Source of the DNA: Seonamhaeicola maritimus
GTDB taxonomy: Bacteria > Bacteroidota > Bacteroidia > Flavobacteriales > Flavobacteriaceae
Length of the DNA stretch: 64,000 nucleotides
Assembly (NCBI RefSeq): GCF_008056315.1
Contig: NZ_VRKQ01000008.1
Span: 1,816,957 to 1,880,956, forward strand
Direction: 5' to 3'
This document shows positions 18,097 to 26,871 of this stretch, piece after piece (the first letter of the stretch is position 1; the number at the start of each line of letters is the position of its first letter). The notes under the pieces are model-generated. The model worked only from the letters and a program-made list of their open reading frames with translations. It was not told where the DNA came from and ran no database searches. The position numbers were made by a program, and so were the translations under genes.

Positions 18097-18873
18097 TTAT
18101 TCAAATTCGATATTGTTAAGAATTAAGCCAGATGCTGGAGCAATATAGTCCATTTTTACAAAAACATCAGGTTTTAAACTGTGTTCAATATCATTCAAAG
18201 CTATTTTTCCTTTTCCTAAATCAATAAGTGTCCCCATCATTAATCTAATTTGATTTCTCATAAACCCTTTTCCTTGTACTCTCAAAACAAATGATTTCTT
18301 AGGAAAATAATTAGCCGTATAAATGGTGTTATCAACAAGTTCACACAAATCAATTTTCCTATTGTAAATTCCGGTTTCACTAGGTTTATAACAATAAGAC
18401 TTAAAGTGATGTTCACCCTCAAAAAGCTTAGCTCCCTCTTTCATAACCTCAATATCTAAATCATCTAGAATGGTTGTCATAATCGGTGCACAAAACGGAT
18501 GACACTTTTCTCCATATGTGAAAAGGTACAAATACTCCTTAGTTTTTGAATGATTAATAATATTGAACTTCTCATTAACCTCTCTAATATTCAAGGCTCG
18601 AATATCCTGTGGTAAATTGTAATTAAATAATTCTAAAAAAGCATCTAAATCTTCAATTTCATGATGTAGAAAAAGTTCAAAAGCGGCGTTTTCAGCAGAA
18701 ACCATAGCATCTGTTCTTCCTGCACATAAACTTTTAAAACGCTTGCCTTCCAGAATAAAATTCAGTGTTCTATCAACCATTAAATGCAAGGTTTTTACAT
18801 TTGGTTGCTTTTGCCAACCGTGAAATCTATACCCTAAATATTGAATATTAATGACGTAAAAATACTTCTTCAT
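18097..18873 (-). CDS. TruA-like tRNA pseudouridine synthase (divergent)
   Basis: A 258-residue protein of the TruA fold. The catalytic loop reads CAGRTDAMVSA, keeping the essential Asp and preceding Arg but differing from the usual GRTDxGVHA. FHGWQKQPNVKTL (N-terminal strand), HHFKSYC and RVQGKGFMRNQIRLMMGTLIDLGKGK are further TruA features. Canonical TruA makes pseudouridine at positions 38-40 of tRNA anticodon arms. The changed active-site loop and unusual Cys-rich middle suggest a paralogue with shifted specificity, and I would not assign truA without checking for a standard copy elsewhere in the genome. Confidence 0.8.
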   Translation of the reverse strand: MKKYFYVINIQYLGYRFHGWQKQPNVKTLHLMVDRTLNFILEGKRFKSLCAGRTDAMVSAENAAFELFLHHEIEDLDAFLELFNYNLPQDIRALNIREVNEKFNIINHSKTKEYLYLFTYGEKCHPFCAPIMTTILDDLDIEVMKEGAKLFEGEHHFKSYCYKPSETGIYNRKIDLCELVDNTIYTANYFPKKSFVLRVQGKGFMRNQIRLMMGTLIDLGKGKIALNDIEHSLKPDVFVKMDYIAPASGLILNNIEFE

Positions 18874-18971
18874 TGTAAGTTTTTAACCTGCCGAAAAGTA
18901 CACTCTTTTATTAATTGTGGCAAAATTTTTATAACTTGTTAATCTAATAACTAACTAAAAATTCATTAATT

Positions 18972-19391
18972 ATGACAGATTCAGCAACAAACAAGCCTCC
19001 AATTTGGTTTTGGATTGTGAGTGTTATTGCTCTTATTTGGAACGGAATGGGTGTTAATGCCTATCTACAACAAGCCTATAATACAGCAGGTTACCAAGAA
19101 ATGTATACGGCAGAACAGCAAGAAATTGCCGCCAACATGCCATCATGGGTTACTGCGGCTTTTGCAATTGCAGTATTTGCTGGAGCATTAGCAGCAATAG
19201 GACTTTTAGTACGTAAATCTTGGGCTACTAAACTTTGGCTATTATCCCTAATTGCAGTTATTGTTCAAATGGGATATGTTTTAATCAATGGTTATGCGTC
19301 AAGTATAGGGATGACTATTATGATTATTGTTTTGGCAGTCGTGTTTTATTGGTTTTCCAAAATGTCAGGATCTAAAGGATGGCTTAAATAA
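18972..19391 (+). CDS. Small integral membrane protein, unknown function
   Basis: A 139-residue protein with four hydrophobic helices (about 11-29, 60-80, 86-106 and 112-130) and short loops; the second loop is acidic (EMYTAEQQEIAANMPSW). Relatives are often labelled sugar transporters in public annotation, but I see no motif to support transport. It stands alone on the + strand, convergent with the his operon, and both share the terminator at 19414. Confidence 0.7.
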   Translation: MTDSATNKPPIWFWIVSVIALIWNGMGVNAYLQQAYNTAGYQEMYTAEQQEIAANMPSWVTAAFAIAVFAGALAAIGLLVRKSWATKLWLLSLIAVIVQMGYVLINGYASSIGMTIMIIVLAVVFYWFSKMSGSKGWLK

Positions 19392-19413
19392 TTTATAACC
19401 ACCAAATTTGTTT

Positions 19414-19445
19414 GAAGGCATTAGAGTTAACTATCTAGTGCCTTC
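19414..19445. terminator. Bidirectional terminator between the membrane protein gene and hisIE
   Basis: GAAGGCATTAGA (19414-19425) pairs with TCTAGTGCCTTC (19434-19445) with one G-U pair. It serves the + strand gene and the end of the his operon. Confidence 0.85.
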
Positions 19446-19446
19446 T

Positions 19447-20040
19447 TTATTTATGACGACCTTTTAATTCCACTTCAATATCTTTTAATGTAAAACCTTT
19501 AGCTTGAAGTAGCATTAAATAGTGAAAGAACAAGTCTGCCGATTCATATAAAAATAATTCATCGTTATTATCCATAGCCTCTATAACTGTTTCAACAGCT
19601 TCCTCTCCTACTTTTTGAGCTACTTTATTAATACCTTTTGAAAACAAACTTGCGACATAAGATTTGGCAGTATCTTTATTAGCAACACGTTCTGAAATCA
19701 CATCCTCTAAAGTTGAAAAGAATCCATACTTAGAAACGTTTTCTTCTCCCCAACAATTATCTGTTCCTTTATGACAAGTTGGTCCAACCGGATTTACCTG
19801 AACCAATAATGTATCATTATCACAATCGTTCTTAATATCTACTAAATTCAAGAAATTACCACTTTCTTCACCTTTAGTCCATAATCGTTGTTTACTTCTA
19901 CTAAAAAAGGTTACTTGTTTAGTATCTTTAGTCTTTAGATAAGCCTCTTCATTCATATAACCCAACATTAAAACATTCTTGGTTATAGCATCTTGAATGA
20001 TTGCTGGTACTAATCCGTTTGAATCGTATTTTATTTCCAT
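19447..20040 (-). CDS. hisIE: Bifunctional phosphoribosyl-AMP cyclohydrolase / phosphoribosyl-ATP pyrophosphatase
   Basis: A 197-residue fusion of the two enzymes of histidine steps 2 and 3. The N-terminal HisI part (1-105) has MLGYMNEEAY, SRSKQRLWTKGEESGN, the metal-binding DCDNDTLL and the Cys of GPTCHKGTDNCW. The C-terminal HisE part (about 110-197) has the helical KVGEEAVETVIEAM motif and ESADLFFHYLMLL that bind Mg and pyrophosphate. Normal length for the fused type. Last gene of the his operon, 67 bases after hisF. Confidence 0.95.
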   Translation of the reverse strand: MEIKYDSNGLVPAIIQDAITKNVLMLGYMNEEAYLKTKDTKQVTFFSRSKQRLWTKGEESGNFLNLVDIKNDCDNDTLLVQVNPVGPTCHKGTDNCWGEENVSKYGFFSTLEDVISERVANKDTAKSYVASLFSKGINKVAQKVGEEAVETVIEAMDNNDELFLYESADLFFHYLMLLQAKGFTLKDIEVELKGRHK

Positions 20041-20107
20041 TTTAGTTCGTCTTTCCTTTAAATTAAGGAATCAATTTAATATTATTATAATTTCGGTGAG
20101 TATCGTA

Positions 20108-20863
20108 TTAAATTCGCACCTCAATACCTTCCTCTTTTAATTCCTTTTTCAAATCAGGAATAGGAATTTCACCAAAGTGAAACACGCTCGCCGCTAAAGC
20201 CGCATCGGATTTCCCGTCGATAAAAGTATCTATAAAATGCTGTACATTACCCGCACCTCCAGAGGCAATAATTGGTATATTCAACAATTCTGATAATTTG
20301 GCTAAGGCTTCATTTGCAAATCCATTTTTGGTTCCATCATGATTCATAGATGTAAAAAGAATTTCTCCTGCTCCACGTTCTTCAACCTCTTTAGCCCATT
20401 CAAATAAATCTATTTCTGTTGGAATAGTTCCTCCGGCTAAATGCACTTTCCATTCACTACCTACTTGTTTAGCGTCTATTGCAACCACCACGCATTGACT
20501 TCCAAATTTATCTGCCAATTCATTTATCAATTCAGGACGTTTCACTGCCGATGAATTAATAGACACCTTATCAGCTCCATTTTTTAATAGTGCATCAACG
20601 TGTTCCACTGAAGAAATTCCTCCTCCAACAGTAAATGGGATATTAACCTGTTCCGCAACATGTAATACCATTTCTAAAGTGGTTGCACGAGCTTCAAGGG
20701 TTGCTGTGATATCTAAAAAAACCAATTCATCAGCTCCATAGTCAGCATATTGTTTAGCTAACTCAACAGGGTCTCCTGCATCTCGTAAATCAACGAAATT
20801 AACACCTTTTACCGTGCGACCGTTTTTTATATCTAGACAAGGGATAATTCTTTTTGTAAGCAT
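20108..20863 (-). CDS. hisF: Imidazole glycerol phosphate synthase cyclase subunit
   Basis: A 251-residue TIM barrel that receives ammonia from HisH and makes imidazole glycerol phosphate and AICAR. Both catalytic Asp are in place: [17 protein letters not shown] and the later [14 protein letters not shown]. The phosphate-binding loops FTVGGGISS and [13 protein letters not shown] are also visible. It shares base 20863 with the stop of hisA, so the two are tightly coupled. Normal length. Confidence 0.95.
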   Translation of the reverse strand: MLTKRIIPCLDIKNGRTVKGVNFVDLRDAGDPVELAKQYADYGADELVFLDITATLEARATTLEMVLHVAEQVNIPFTVGGGISSVEHVDALLKNGADKVSINSSAVKRPELINELADKFGSQCVVVAIDAKQVGSEWKVHLAGGTIPTEIDLFEWAKEVEERGAGEILFTSMNHDGTKNGFANEALAKLSELLNIPIIASGGAGNVQHFIDTFIDGKSDAALAASVFHFGEIPIPDLKKELKEEGIEVRI

Positions 20864-21597
20864 TACACAAATTTTTCAAGTTGTTTTAAACTAATTCTAT
20901 TTTCATAAATAGCTTTTCCAATAATTACACCTTCGCATCCTAACTCAATTAACCTTGGTAATTCATCTATATGAGAAATACCTCCTGAAGCTATCAACTT
21001 TATAGATTGACCTTGACTACTATTTGTGCAAGCAGATATAATTTCATCATACAATTCAAAAGAAGGACCTTCTAACATACCATCTTTAGAAATATCTGTA
21101 CAAATCACATATTGAATACCTTTCTTTTGATATTCTTTTATAAAAGGAATTACATCTTCAGAACTGTTTTCTTGCCAACCAGCAATTGCAATTTTACCTG
21201 CATTACTATCGGCTCCTAAAATAATCTTTTCACTTCCGTATTTAGATATCCAATTTTCAAAAGTTTCAGGGTCTTTCACAGCTATACTCCCGCCTGTAAT
21301 TTGTCTTGCTCCAGAATTAAATGCGATGTGTAAATCCTCATCAGCTTTTAAACCACCACCAAAATCAATTTTCAATTTCGTTTTTGTAGCAATCTGTTCA
21401 AGCACTTTATAATTAACTATATGTTTTGCTTTAGCACCATCTAAATCTACTAAATGTAAATATTCAATACCTGAAGCCTCAAACATTTTGGCAACTTCTA
21501 AAGGGTTTTCGTTATATACCTTTTTAGTATTGTAATCTCCTTTTGTAAGACGTACACATTTACCCTCTATAATATCTATTGCTGGAATTATTCTCAT
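20863..21597 (-). CDS. hisA: Phosphoribosylformimino-AICAR ribotide isomerase
   Basis: A 244-residue TIM barrel, sister of HisF, carrying out the Amadori isomerisation of Pro[23 protein letters not shown] holds the first catalytic Asp, [16 protein letters not shown] the second, with phosphate-binding [10 protein letters not shown] and [13 protein letters not shown]. It lies 18 bases after hisH and overlaps hisF by one base. Confidence 0.95.
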   Translation of the reverse strand: MRIIPAIDIIEGKCVRLTKGDYNTKKVYNENPLEVAKMFEASGIEYLHLVDLDGAKAKHIVNYKVLEQIATKTKLKIDFGGGLKADEDLHIAFNSGARQITGGSIAVKDPETFENWISKYGSEKIILGADSNAGKIAIAGWQENSSEDVIPFIKEYQKKGIQYVICTDISKDGMLEGPSFELYDEIISACTNSSQGQSIKLIASGGISHIDELPRLIELGCEGVIIGKAIYENRISLKQLEKFV

Positions 21598-21615
21598 TTT
21601 TTAGCTTTTGGCTAT

Positions 21616-22197
21616 TTATAAATTCAAAAAGTTCTTTAAAATTTTAGCTCCTTCATTTCCACTTTTTTCAGGATGAAATTGTGTACCGTAAAAATTTTCA
21701 TGTTGTAAAGCTGATGCGTAATTTATCTCATAATCTGTTGCCGCAATGGTTTCATTACAGTGTTCTGCATAATAACTATGTACAAGATACATGTATTCAT
21801 TCTCTTTAATGTTTTTGAACAAATCAGATTTCAGTTCTTTTATAACATTCCATCCCATTTGTGGTACTTTCACATCACTTGTAAAGCGCTTCACTTTAGT
21901 TTGAAATATTCCTAAACCTTCAGTGTTACCTTCCTCTGTATGCAAACACATTAATTGCATTCCTAAACAAATACCCAATACAGGTTGTTTAAGATTTGGA
22001 ATCAACTCATTTAAACCACTTTCTTTAAGCATTTTCATTGCTGAACTTGCTTCTCCAACACCCGGAAATATTACCTTATCAGCTGCCTTAATTTCTTCTG
22101 GGTCCTTAGATAACACTGCATTATACCCCAATCGATTAAATGCAAACTGAATACTTTTAATATTTCCTGCGCCGTAATCTATTATTACTAATTTCAT
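21616..22197 (-). CDS. hisH: Imidazole glycerol phosphate synthase glutaminase subunit
   Basis: A 193-residue class I glutamine amidotransferase supplying ammonia to HisF. The Cys nucleophile is in GICLGMQLMC, with the His-Glu pair in FHPEKSGNEG near the C-terminus. The true start is the ATG at 22197 (MKLVIIDYGAGN); the frame is open 16 codons further up, but that stretch is an intergenic repeat, not protein. It lies 51 bases after hisB and 18 before hisA. Confidence 0.95.
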   Translation of the reverse strand: MKLVIIDYGAGNIKSIQFAFNRLGYNAVLSKDPEEIKAADKVIFPGVGEASSAMKMLKESGLNELIPNLKQPVLGICLGMQLMCLHTEEGNTEGLGIFQTKVKRFTSDVKVPQMGWNVIKELKSDLFKNIKENEYMYLVHSYYAEHCNETIAATDYEINYASALQHENFYGTQFHPEKSGNEGAKILKNFLNL

Positions 22198-22199
22198 TT

Positions 22200-22244
22200 C
22201 TTCTCGATACAATTTCTCATACTTCGGAATCACCTGAAGCGACA
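22200..22244 (-). repeat. Palindromic REP-like element between hisB and hisH
   Basis: Read on the minus strand, the 45 bases start CGCTTCAGGTGATT and end AAATTGTATCGAGAAG: an imperfect palindrome whose outer CTTC and GAAG ends pair. It resembles the short intergenic palindromes (GATT ... AATTGTATCGAGAA) that I know from many Flavobacteriaceae genomes. It sits in the only sizeable gap of the upstream his operon and accidentally extends the hisH frame. Copy number in this genome is unknown. Confidence 0.45.
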
Positions 22245-22248
22245 ATTT

Positions 22249-23385
22249 TTATAACATTCCTTTTGTACTTGGCAAAAACATCTTGTTCGCATCTCTTTTT
22301 ACCGCCATTTTCATTGCTTTTGCAAATGCTTTAAAGATACCTTCTATTTTGTGGTGTTCATTTACCCCTTCTGCTTTTATATTTAAATTGCATTTAGCAC
22401 CATCTGTAAACGATTTAAATAAATGGAAAAACATTTCTGTTGGCATATCACCAATTTTTTCGCGTTTAAACTCAGCATCCCATTCTAGCCAATTTCTTCC
22501 GCCAAAATCTACAGCAACCTGAGCTAAACAATCATCCATTGGCAAACAGAATCCATATCGTTCAATACCTAATTTATCACCTAAGGCTTTATTGAATAAT
22601 TCCCCTAAAGCAATCATGGTATCTTCTATGGTGTGGTGCTCATCAACTTCTAAATCGCCATTAACTTTTACGGTTAAATCCATAGCTCCATGACGCCCAA
22701 TTTGATCCAACATATGATCAAAAAAAGATAATCCTGTGTCAATATCATTCTTCCCCGAGCCATCTAAATTTAATTTTATATATATCTGAGTTTCATTAGT
22801 GTTACGTGTTATTTCTTCAACCCTATCATCAAGTTTTAAAAACTCATATATTGCTTCCCAATCTGTACTAGTTAAAGCAATGCAATCCTGAATTTCTTTC
22901 TCAGAAGTTTCAATTTCCTCAGCTCCCAAATCTGGATGTTCTGAAAGATAAATACCTTTTGCACCCATGTTTTTTGCCAACTCCATATCGGTAATCCTAT
23001 CACCTAAAACAAAAGAGTTTTGCAAATCATATTCTTCTGTAAAGTACTTGGTTAACAACCCTGTTCTTGGCTTGCGTGTATCTGCATTTTCATGCGGAAA
23101 CGTTTTATCAATATGAATAGCAGAAAACGTTACGCCTTCTTTTTCAAAAGCATCTATAATCTTGTTTTGGGCTGGCCAAAAAGTGTCTTCTGGAAAAGAA
23201 TCGGTTCCTAAACCATCCTGATTGGTTACCATCACTAATTCATAATCCAACTCACTGGCAATTTTCGCCATGTATTGAAAAACTTTTGGGTAGAACTCTA
23301 GCTTTTCTAGACTATCTAATTGATAGTCAACAGGTGGTTCCAAAACTAATGTTCCATCTCTATCAATAAAAAGTACCTTCTTCAT
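22249..23385 (-). CDS. hisB: Bifunctional histidinol-phosphatase / imidazoleglycerol-phosphate dehydratase
   Basis: A 378-residue fusion covering histidine steps 6 and 8. The N-terminal HAD phosphatase (1-165) has the nucleophile motif [12 protein letters not shown], then VTNQDGLG, and later [13 protein letters not shown]. The C-terminal dehydratase (about 185-378) has the paired metal motifs [14 protein letters not shown] and [14 protein letters not shown] and [16 protein letters not shown]. It overlaps hisC by one base. The bifunctional form is the one known from enterobacteria and is common in Bacteroidetes. Confidence 0.95.
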   Translation of the reverse strand: MKKVLFIDRDGTLVLEPPVDYQLDSLEKLEFYPKVFQYMAKIASELDYELVMVTNQDGLGTDSFPEDTFWPAQNKIIDAFEKEGVTFSAIHIDKTFPHENADTRKPRTGLLTKYFTEEYDLQNSFVLGDRITDMELAKNMGAKGIYLSEHPDLGAEEIETSEKEIQDCIALTSTDWEAIYEFLKLDDRVEEITRNTNETQIYIKLNLDGSGKNDIDTGLSFFDHMLDQIGRHGAMDLTVKVNGDLEVDEHHTIEDTMIALGELFNKALGDKLGIERYGFCLPMDDCLAQVAVDFGGRNWLEWDAEFKREKIGDMPTEMFFHLFKSFTDGAKCNLNIKAEGVNEHHKIEGIFKAFAKAMKMAVKRDANKMFLPSTKGML

Positions 23386-24419
23386 TATATAGATTTTAAA
23401 GTCTCTATTAATATTTTATTTTCATCAGGTGTTCCAACTGTAAAACGCAAACAGTTTTCGCACCCTGGTTGTGAGGTTCTGTTTCTAATAACTATTCCTT
23501 TTCCTATTAACTCATTATAGCGTTTGGTAGCATCATCTACTTTTGCTAAAATGAAATTAGCATCGGATGGATATATTTTTGATACAAACGAAATTGTTTT
23601 CAATTCTGAAACCAAAACTTCTCTTTCTTCCAAAATGGTTTGAATTTGGTTTTGAGTTTGCTCTTCATTCTCCAATTGATTAATTGCGCGTTGTTGGGTT
23701 AACTCATTAACATTATATGGTGGCTTAATGTTATTTAAAACAGCAATAATTTCTTTTGAAGCATAACATATCCCTAATCTAATGCCCGCCATTCCATAAG
23801 CCTTAGACAAGGTTTGAGTAACAACTAAATTTGGAAATTCGTTTAATCTTATCAACCAACTTGGGTTATTTGAAAAATCAATATAGGCCTCGTCTATAAC
23901 CACAGCTCCTTTAAACTCTCTTAACAGCTTTTCAATGGATTCTTCTGAAAAACTATTCCCAGTTGGATTATTAGGAGAACATAATAACAATAATTTACTA
24001 TTTCTGTCTCCTATTTTGAGTATTTCATTAACGTTTGGTTGAAAATCACTTGTCAATTGAACCTTTCTAATATCCACAGCATTAATATTTGCCAATACAC
24101 TGTACATACCATAGGTTGGCGGTAATGTAATGATATTATCTACATTAGGCTCGCAAAAAGCCCTATAAATCAAATCTAAAACTTCATCACTTCCATTACC
24201 CAATAGGATGTTTTCAACGGGGATACCTTTTATCTTAGAAAGCAGAGTTTTAACATTTCCTTGTTTTGGGTCTGGATATCTATTAACACCATTTTCAAAA
24301 GGATTCTCATTGGCATCTAAAAATACCATATCGTCAGTTGCTCCTTGAAACTCATCTCTTGCAGATGAGTAAGGTTTAAGTGCCTTTATGCTTGGTCTTA
24401 TTAAATCTAAAACATTCAT
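23385..24419 (-). CDS. hisC: Histidinol-phosphate aminotransferase
   Basis: A 344-residue PLP-dependent fold type I aminotransferase, step 7 of histidine synthesis. The PLP Lys lies in [24 protein letters not shown] at the N-terminus, [16 protein letters not shown] and [11 protein letters not shown] are further hallmarks. Normal length. One-base overlaps join it to hisD upstream and hisB downstream (TAATG junctions). Confidence 0.95.
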   Translation of the reverse strand: MNVLDLIRPSIKALKPYSSARDEFQGATDDMVFLDANENPFENGVNRYPDPKQGNVKTLLSKIKGIPVENILLGNGSDEVLDLIYRAFCEPNVDNIITLPPTYGMYSVLANINAVDIRKVQLTSDFQPNVNEILKIGDRNSKLLLLCSPNNPTGNSFSEESIEKLLREFKGAVVIDEAYIDFSNNPSWLIRLNEFPNLVVTQTLSKAYGMAGIRLGICYASKEIIAVLNNIKPPYNVNELTQQRAINQLENEEQTQNQIQTILEEREVLVSELKTISFVSKIYPSDANFILAKVDDATKRYNELIGKGIVIRNRTSQPGCENCLRFTVGTPDENKILIETLKSI

Positions 24420-25702
24420 TATTTCAAATCCTTTAATCTAATGCTAACTGCATTTTTATGTGCTTGTAAACCCTCAGCTTCTGCCATTAACTCTATGGTT
24501 TCTCCTATATTTAAAATACCTTCTTTAGATATTTTCTGAAACGTCATACTCTTTAAAAAACTATCTAAATTAACTCCTGAATATGCTTTACTAAATCCAT
24601 TTGTTGGCAATGTGTGGTTTGTTCCTGAGGCATAATCACCAGCACTTTCAGGAGTATAATCGCCTATAAATACCGAACCTGCATTTCTAATACCATCCAT
24701 ATAAAAACCTTCATTTGAAGAACAAATTATGAAGTGCTCTGGTCCGTATTCATTAATCAAATCAAGAGCCAAATCATCACTCTCAATATAAATTGATTTA
24801 GAATTTGCAATTGCTTTTTCAGCTATATCTTTTCTTGGTAAAACAGCTAATTGTTTATCGACTTCTTCCGAAACTTTAACAATAAGTTCTTTTGAAGTAG
24901 AAACTAAAATTACTTGACTGTCAGTACCATGTTCTGCTTGACTTAATAAATCTGAAGCAATATAACTTGCATTAGCACTTTCATCAGCAACTACTAGTAA
25001 TTCACTTGGTCCTGCAGGCATATCAATGGCAACACCATGTTTTGTTGCTAATTGTTTTGCAACGGTCACAAACTGATTTCCTGGTCCGAAAATTTTATAT
25101 ACTTGAGGAATCGTTTCCGTTCCAAAGGTCATAGCTGCAATGGCTTGTATCCCTCCTACTTTGAATATTTTAGTGACACCGCATAATTGAGCAGCATATA
25201 AAATTTCTGGAGCTAACTTCCCTTCCTTATTTGGTGGTGAGCATAATACAATTTCTTTGCATCCTGCAATTTGCGCAGGAGCAGCCAACATTAAAACGGT
25301 TGAAAACAAGGGAGCCGTTCCTCCTGGGATATATAAACCAACACTTTCTATTGGTCTTTTTTCTTGCCAACATTTAACGCCGTTAGCTGTTTCAATTTCT
25401 ACTCTTGATGTTTTTTGAGCTGCATGAAATGCTTCTATATTTTGTTTAGCATTCTTTATAGCATTTCTCAAAACTTGCGGAACACTTGCAACGGCATCTT
25501 CTATCTCATTAGTAGAAACTAAGTTAGTCTTTAGTGAAACCTTGTCAAAACGCTCAGTATATTGTTTGATTGCCTGATCTCCATTTCGCTTAACGTCAAC
25601 AAACACCTCATTAACAATACCTTCAATATCGTCAACTGTTTGCGTTGGTCTTTGCAAAATGCTTAACCAGTTTTCCTTATTTGGATTGTCAATAATCTGC
25701 AT
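24419..25702 (-). CDS. hisD: Histidinol dehydrogenase
   Basis: A 427-residue zinc enzyme catalysing the last two oxidations from histidinol to histidine with NAD+. Family features: GLYIPGGTAPLFSTVLMLAAPA, GPGNQFVTVAKQLA, DMPAGPSELLVVADESAN, the Zn-binding SQAEHGTDSQ and the catalytic EYGPEHFI. It starts one base after the hisG stop region and overlaps hisC by one base. Normal length. Confidence 0.95.
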   Translation of the reverse strand: MQIIDNPNKENWLSILQRPTQTVDDIEGIVNEVFVDVKRNGDQAIKQYTERFDKVSLKTNLVSTNEIEDAVASVPQVLRNAIKNAKQNIEAFHAAQKTSRVEIETANGVKCWQEKRPIESVGLYIPGGTAPLFSTVLMLAAPAQIAGCKEIVLCSPPNKEGKLAPEILYAAQLCGVTKIFKVGGIQAIAAMTFGTETIPQVYKIFGPGNQFVTVAKQLATKHGVAIDMPAGPSELLVVADESANASYIASDLLSQAEHGTDSQVILVSTSKELIVKVSEEVDKQLAVLPRKDIAEKAIANSKSIYIESDDLALDLINEYGPEHFIICSSNEGFYMDGIRNAGSVFIGDYTPESAGDYASGTNHTLPTNGFSKAYSGVNLDSFLKSMTFQKISKEGILNIGETIELMAEAEGLQAHKNAVSIRLKDLK

Positions 25703-25703
25703 C

Positions 25704-26561
25704 TTACAGCACCATTTTTTCTATTGGACAAACTAGGATTCCTTGGGCACCATTGGCTTTTAGTTCGTCAATGACATCCCAAAATTCGTTTTTACTAATT
25801 ACTGAGTGCACTGAGCTCCAACCTTCTTGCGCTAATGGCAATACCGTCGGGCTTTTCATTCCTGGTAACACATCAATGATGTTTTGGATTTTATCATTTG
25901 GCGCATTCAATAAAATATACTTTGATTGTCTACCTTTTAATACTGATTGAATTCTAAACTGAATTTTATTCAGAATCACTCTCTTTTCTTCACTTAAAAG
26001 TGGCGAAACTGCCAATACTGCTTCAGATTTAAGAATACTGTCAACCTCTTTTAAATTGTTTTTAAATAACGTACTTCCACTAGATACAATATCACAAATA
26101 GCATCGGCTAAACCAATATTAGGAGCAATTTCAACAGAACCATTAATAATGTGAAGATTTGCATTAACACCGTTTTCATCAAGAAACATTTGTACGGTAT
26201 TAGGGTACGAAGTAGCAATACGTTTTCCTTCTAAATCCTTAATACTTTCATATTCAGTCGTCTTAGGTACGGCAATACAAACACGACAAGTTGAAAAGCC
26301 AAGTTTTTCTGCTACTTCAATGTCTTGTCCTTTTTCAATTAAAACATTCTCACCAATGATAGCTAGGTCTACTACACCATCTTTTAAATACTGAGGAATA
26401 TCCCCATTTCTAAGGTAAAAAACTTCCAATGGAAAGTTTCTTGCCGAGGCTTTTAATTGGTCTTTACCATTATCAATGGATATACCAATGTCTTTTAAAA
26501 TTTTCATTGAGTCGTCATTTAAGCGACCCGATTTCTGTACTGCAATTCTTAGTTTACTCAT
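25704..26561 (-). CDS. hisG: ATP phosphoribosyltransferase (long form)
   Basis: A 285-residue first enzyme of histidine synthesis, joining ATP and PRPP; the usual feedback target of histidine. LRIAVQKSGRLNDDSM at the start, the PRPP loop DIVSSGSTLFKNNL, and a C-terminal ACT-like regulatory part (about 210-285) mark the HisG long form, which needs no HisZ. The start is taken at 26561 (MSKLRIAV); the frame is open nine codons upstream (to 26588) but that part lies in the attenuator leader. The gene heads the eight-gene his operon and follows the hisL-like peptide and its terminator. Confidence 0.95.
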   Translation of the reverse strand: MSKLRIAVQKSGRLNDDSMKILKDIGISIDNGKDQLKASARNFPLEVFYLRNGDIPQYLKDGVVDLAIIGENVLIEKGQDIEVAEKLGFSTCRVCIAVPKTTEYESIKDLEGKRIATSYPNTVQMFLDENGVNANLHIINGSVEIAPNIGLADAICDIVSSGSTLFKNNLKEVDSILKSEAVLAVSPLLSEEKRVILNKIQFRIQSVLKGRQSKYILLNAPNDKIQNIIDVLPGMKSPTVLPLAQEGWSSVHSVISKNEFWDVIDELKANGAQGILVCPIEKMVL

Positions 26562-26610
26562 TTTCTTTTTGTTATGAGTTTGAGACAATCTTGTTGATTT
26601 TAGAAATGAA

Positions 26611-26639
26611 AAACCCGCTTGATTGACTCAAACGGGTTT
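26611..26639 (-). terminator. Attenuator terminator in the his leader
   Basis: On the minus strand AAACCCGTTTGA and TCAAGCGGGTTT pair over 12 bp (one G-U) around a five-base loop, followed by TTTTTCATTT. It lies upstream of hisG, 50 bases before the start codon, so it would end transcription before the operon unless prevented. The segment CTCAAGCG inside the leader peptide gene (26674-26681) can pair with its 5' arm instead. Confidence 0.85.
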
Positions 26640-26667
26640 AAATATTTTGATTTTATTCAATACATTT

Positions 26668-26721
26668 TCACTTCGCTTGAGAGCAAATATGAAAATGATG
26701 ATGTAATTGAATAAAAGTCAT
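26668..26721 (-). CDS. hisL: his operon leader peptide (17 residues, His-rich)
   Basis: A short gene reading MTFIQLHHHFHICSQAK then TGA. Four of five consecutive codons (7-9 and 11) are CAT for His, as in the leader peptides of enteric his operons. A near-consensus promoter lies just upstream and an intrinsic terminator begins 29 bases after its stop. Within the gene TGAAAATG/CATTTTCA (26690-26697 with 26663-26670) form a stem, and CTCAAGCG can pair with the terminator 5' arm. A ribosome stalled at the His codons would leave CTCAAGCG free to form the antiterminator; one that reaches the stop would cover it. The symbol is by analogy with the enteric leader; no sequence homology is claimed. Confidence 0.8.
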   Translation of the reverse strand: MTFIQLHHHFHICSQAK

Positions 26722-26738
26722 GTCTTTCTTTGTTTCTG

Positions 26739-26771
26739 CAAATATCTACAATTAATAACTAATATTCCAAA
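26739..26771 (-). promoter_or_regulatory. Probable promoter of the his operon
   Basis: On the minus strand TTTG (26768-26771) is followed after 21 bases by GATATTTG (26739-26746), one mismatch from TAnnTTTG. The predicted RNA start is about 10 bases before the leader-peptide ATG. The remaining 100 bases up to the prohibitin-like gene hold no other feature I can support. Confidence 0.5.
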
Positions 26772-26871
26772 TATTGAACTTAGTTTTTGCAACTATTAAT
26801 TATTTTACAATTAAGTATTGATATTGTTAGTTAATGTTTAAAATATCATTCTAAAAACTGAAATATTTAAT

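Noticed and set aside
18972-19391. Sugar transporter
   Set aside because: Such labels exist for similar proteins, but only four helices and no transporter motif are visible.
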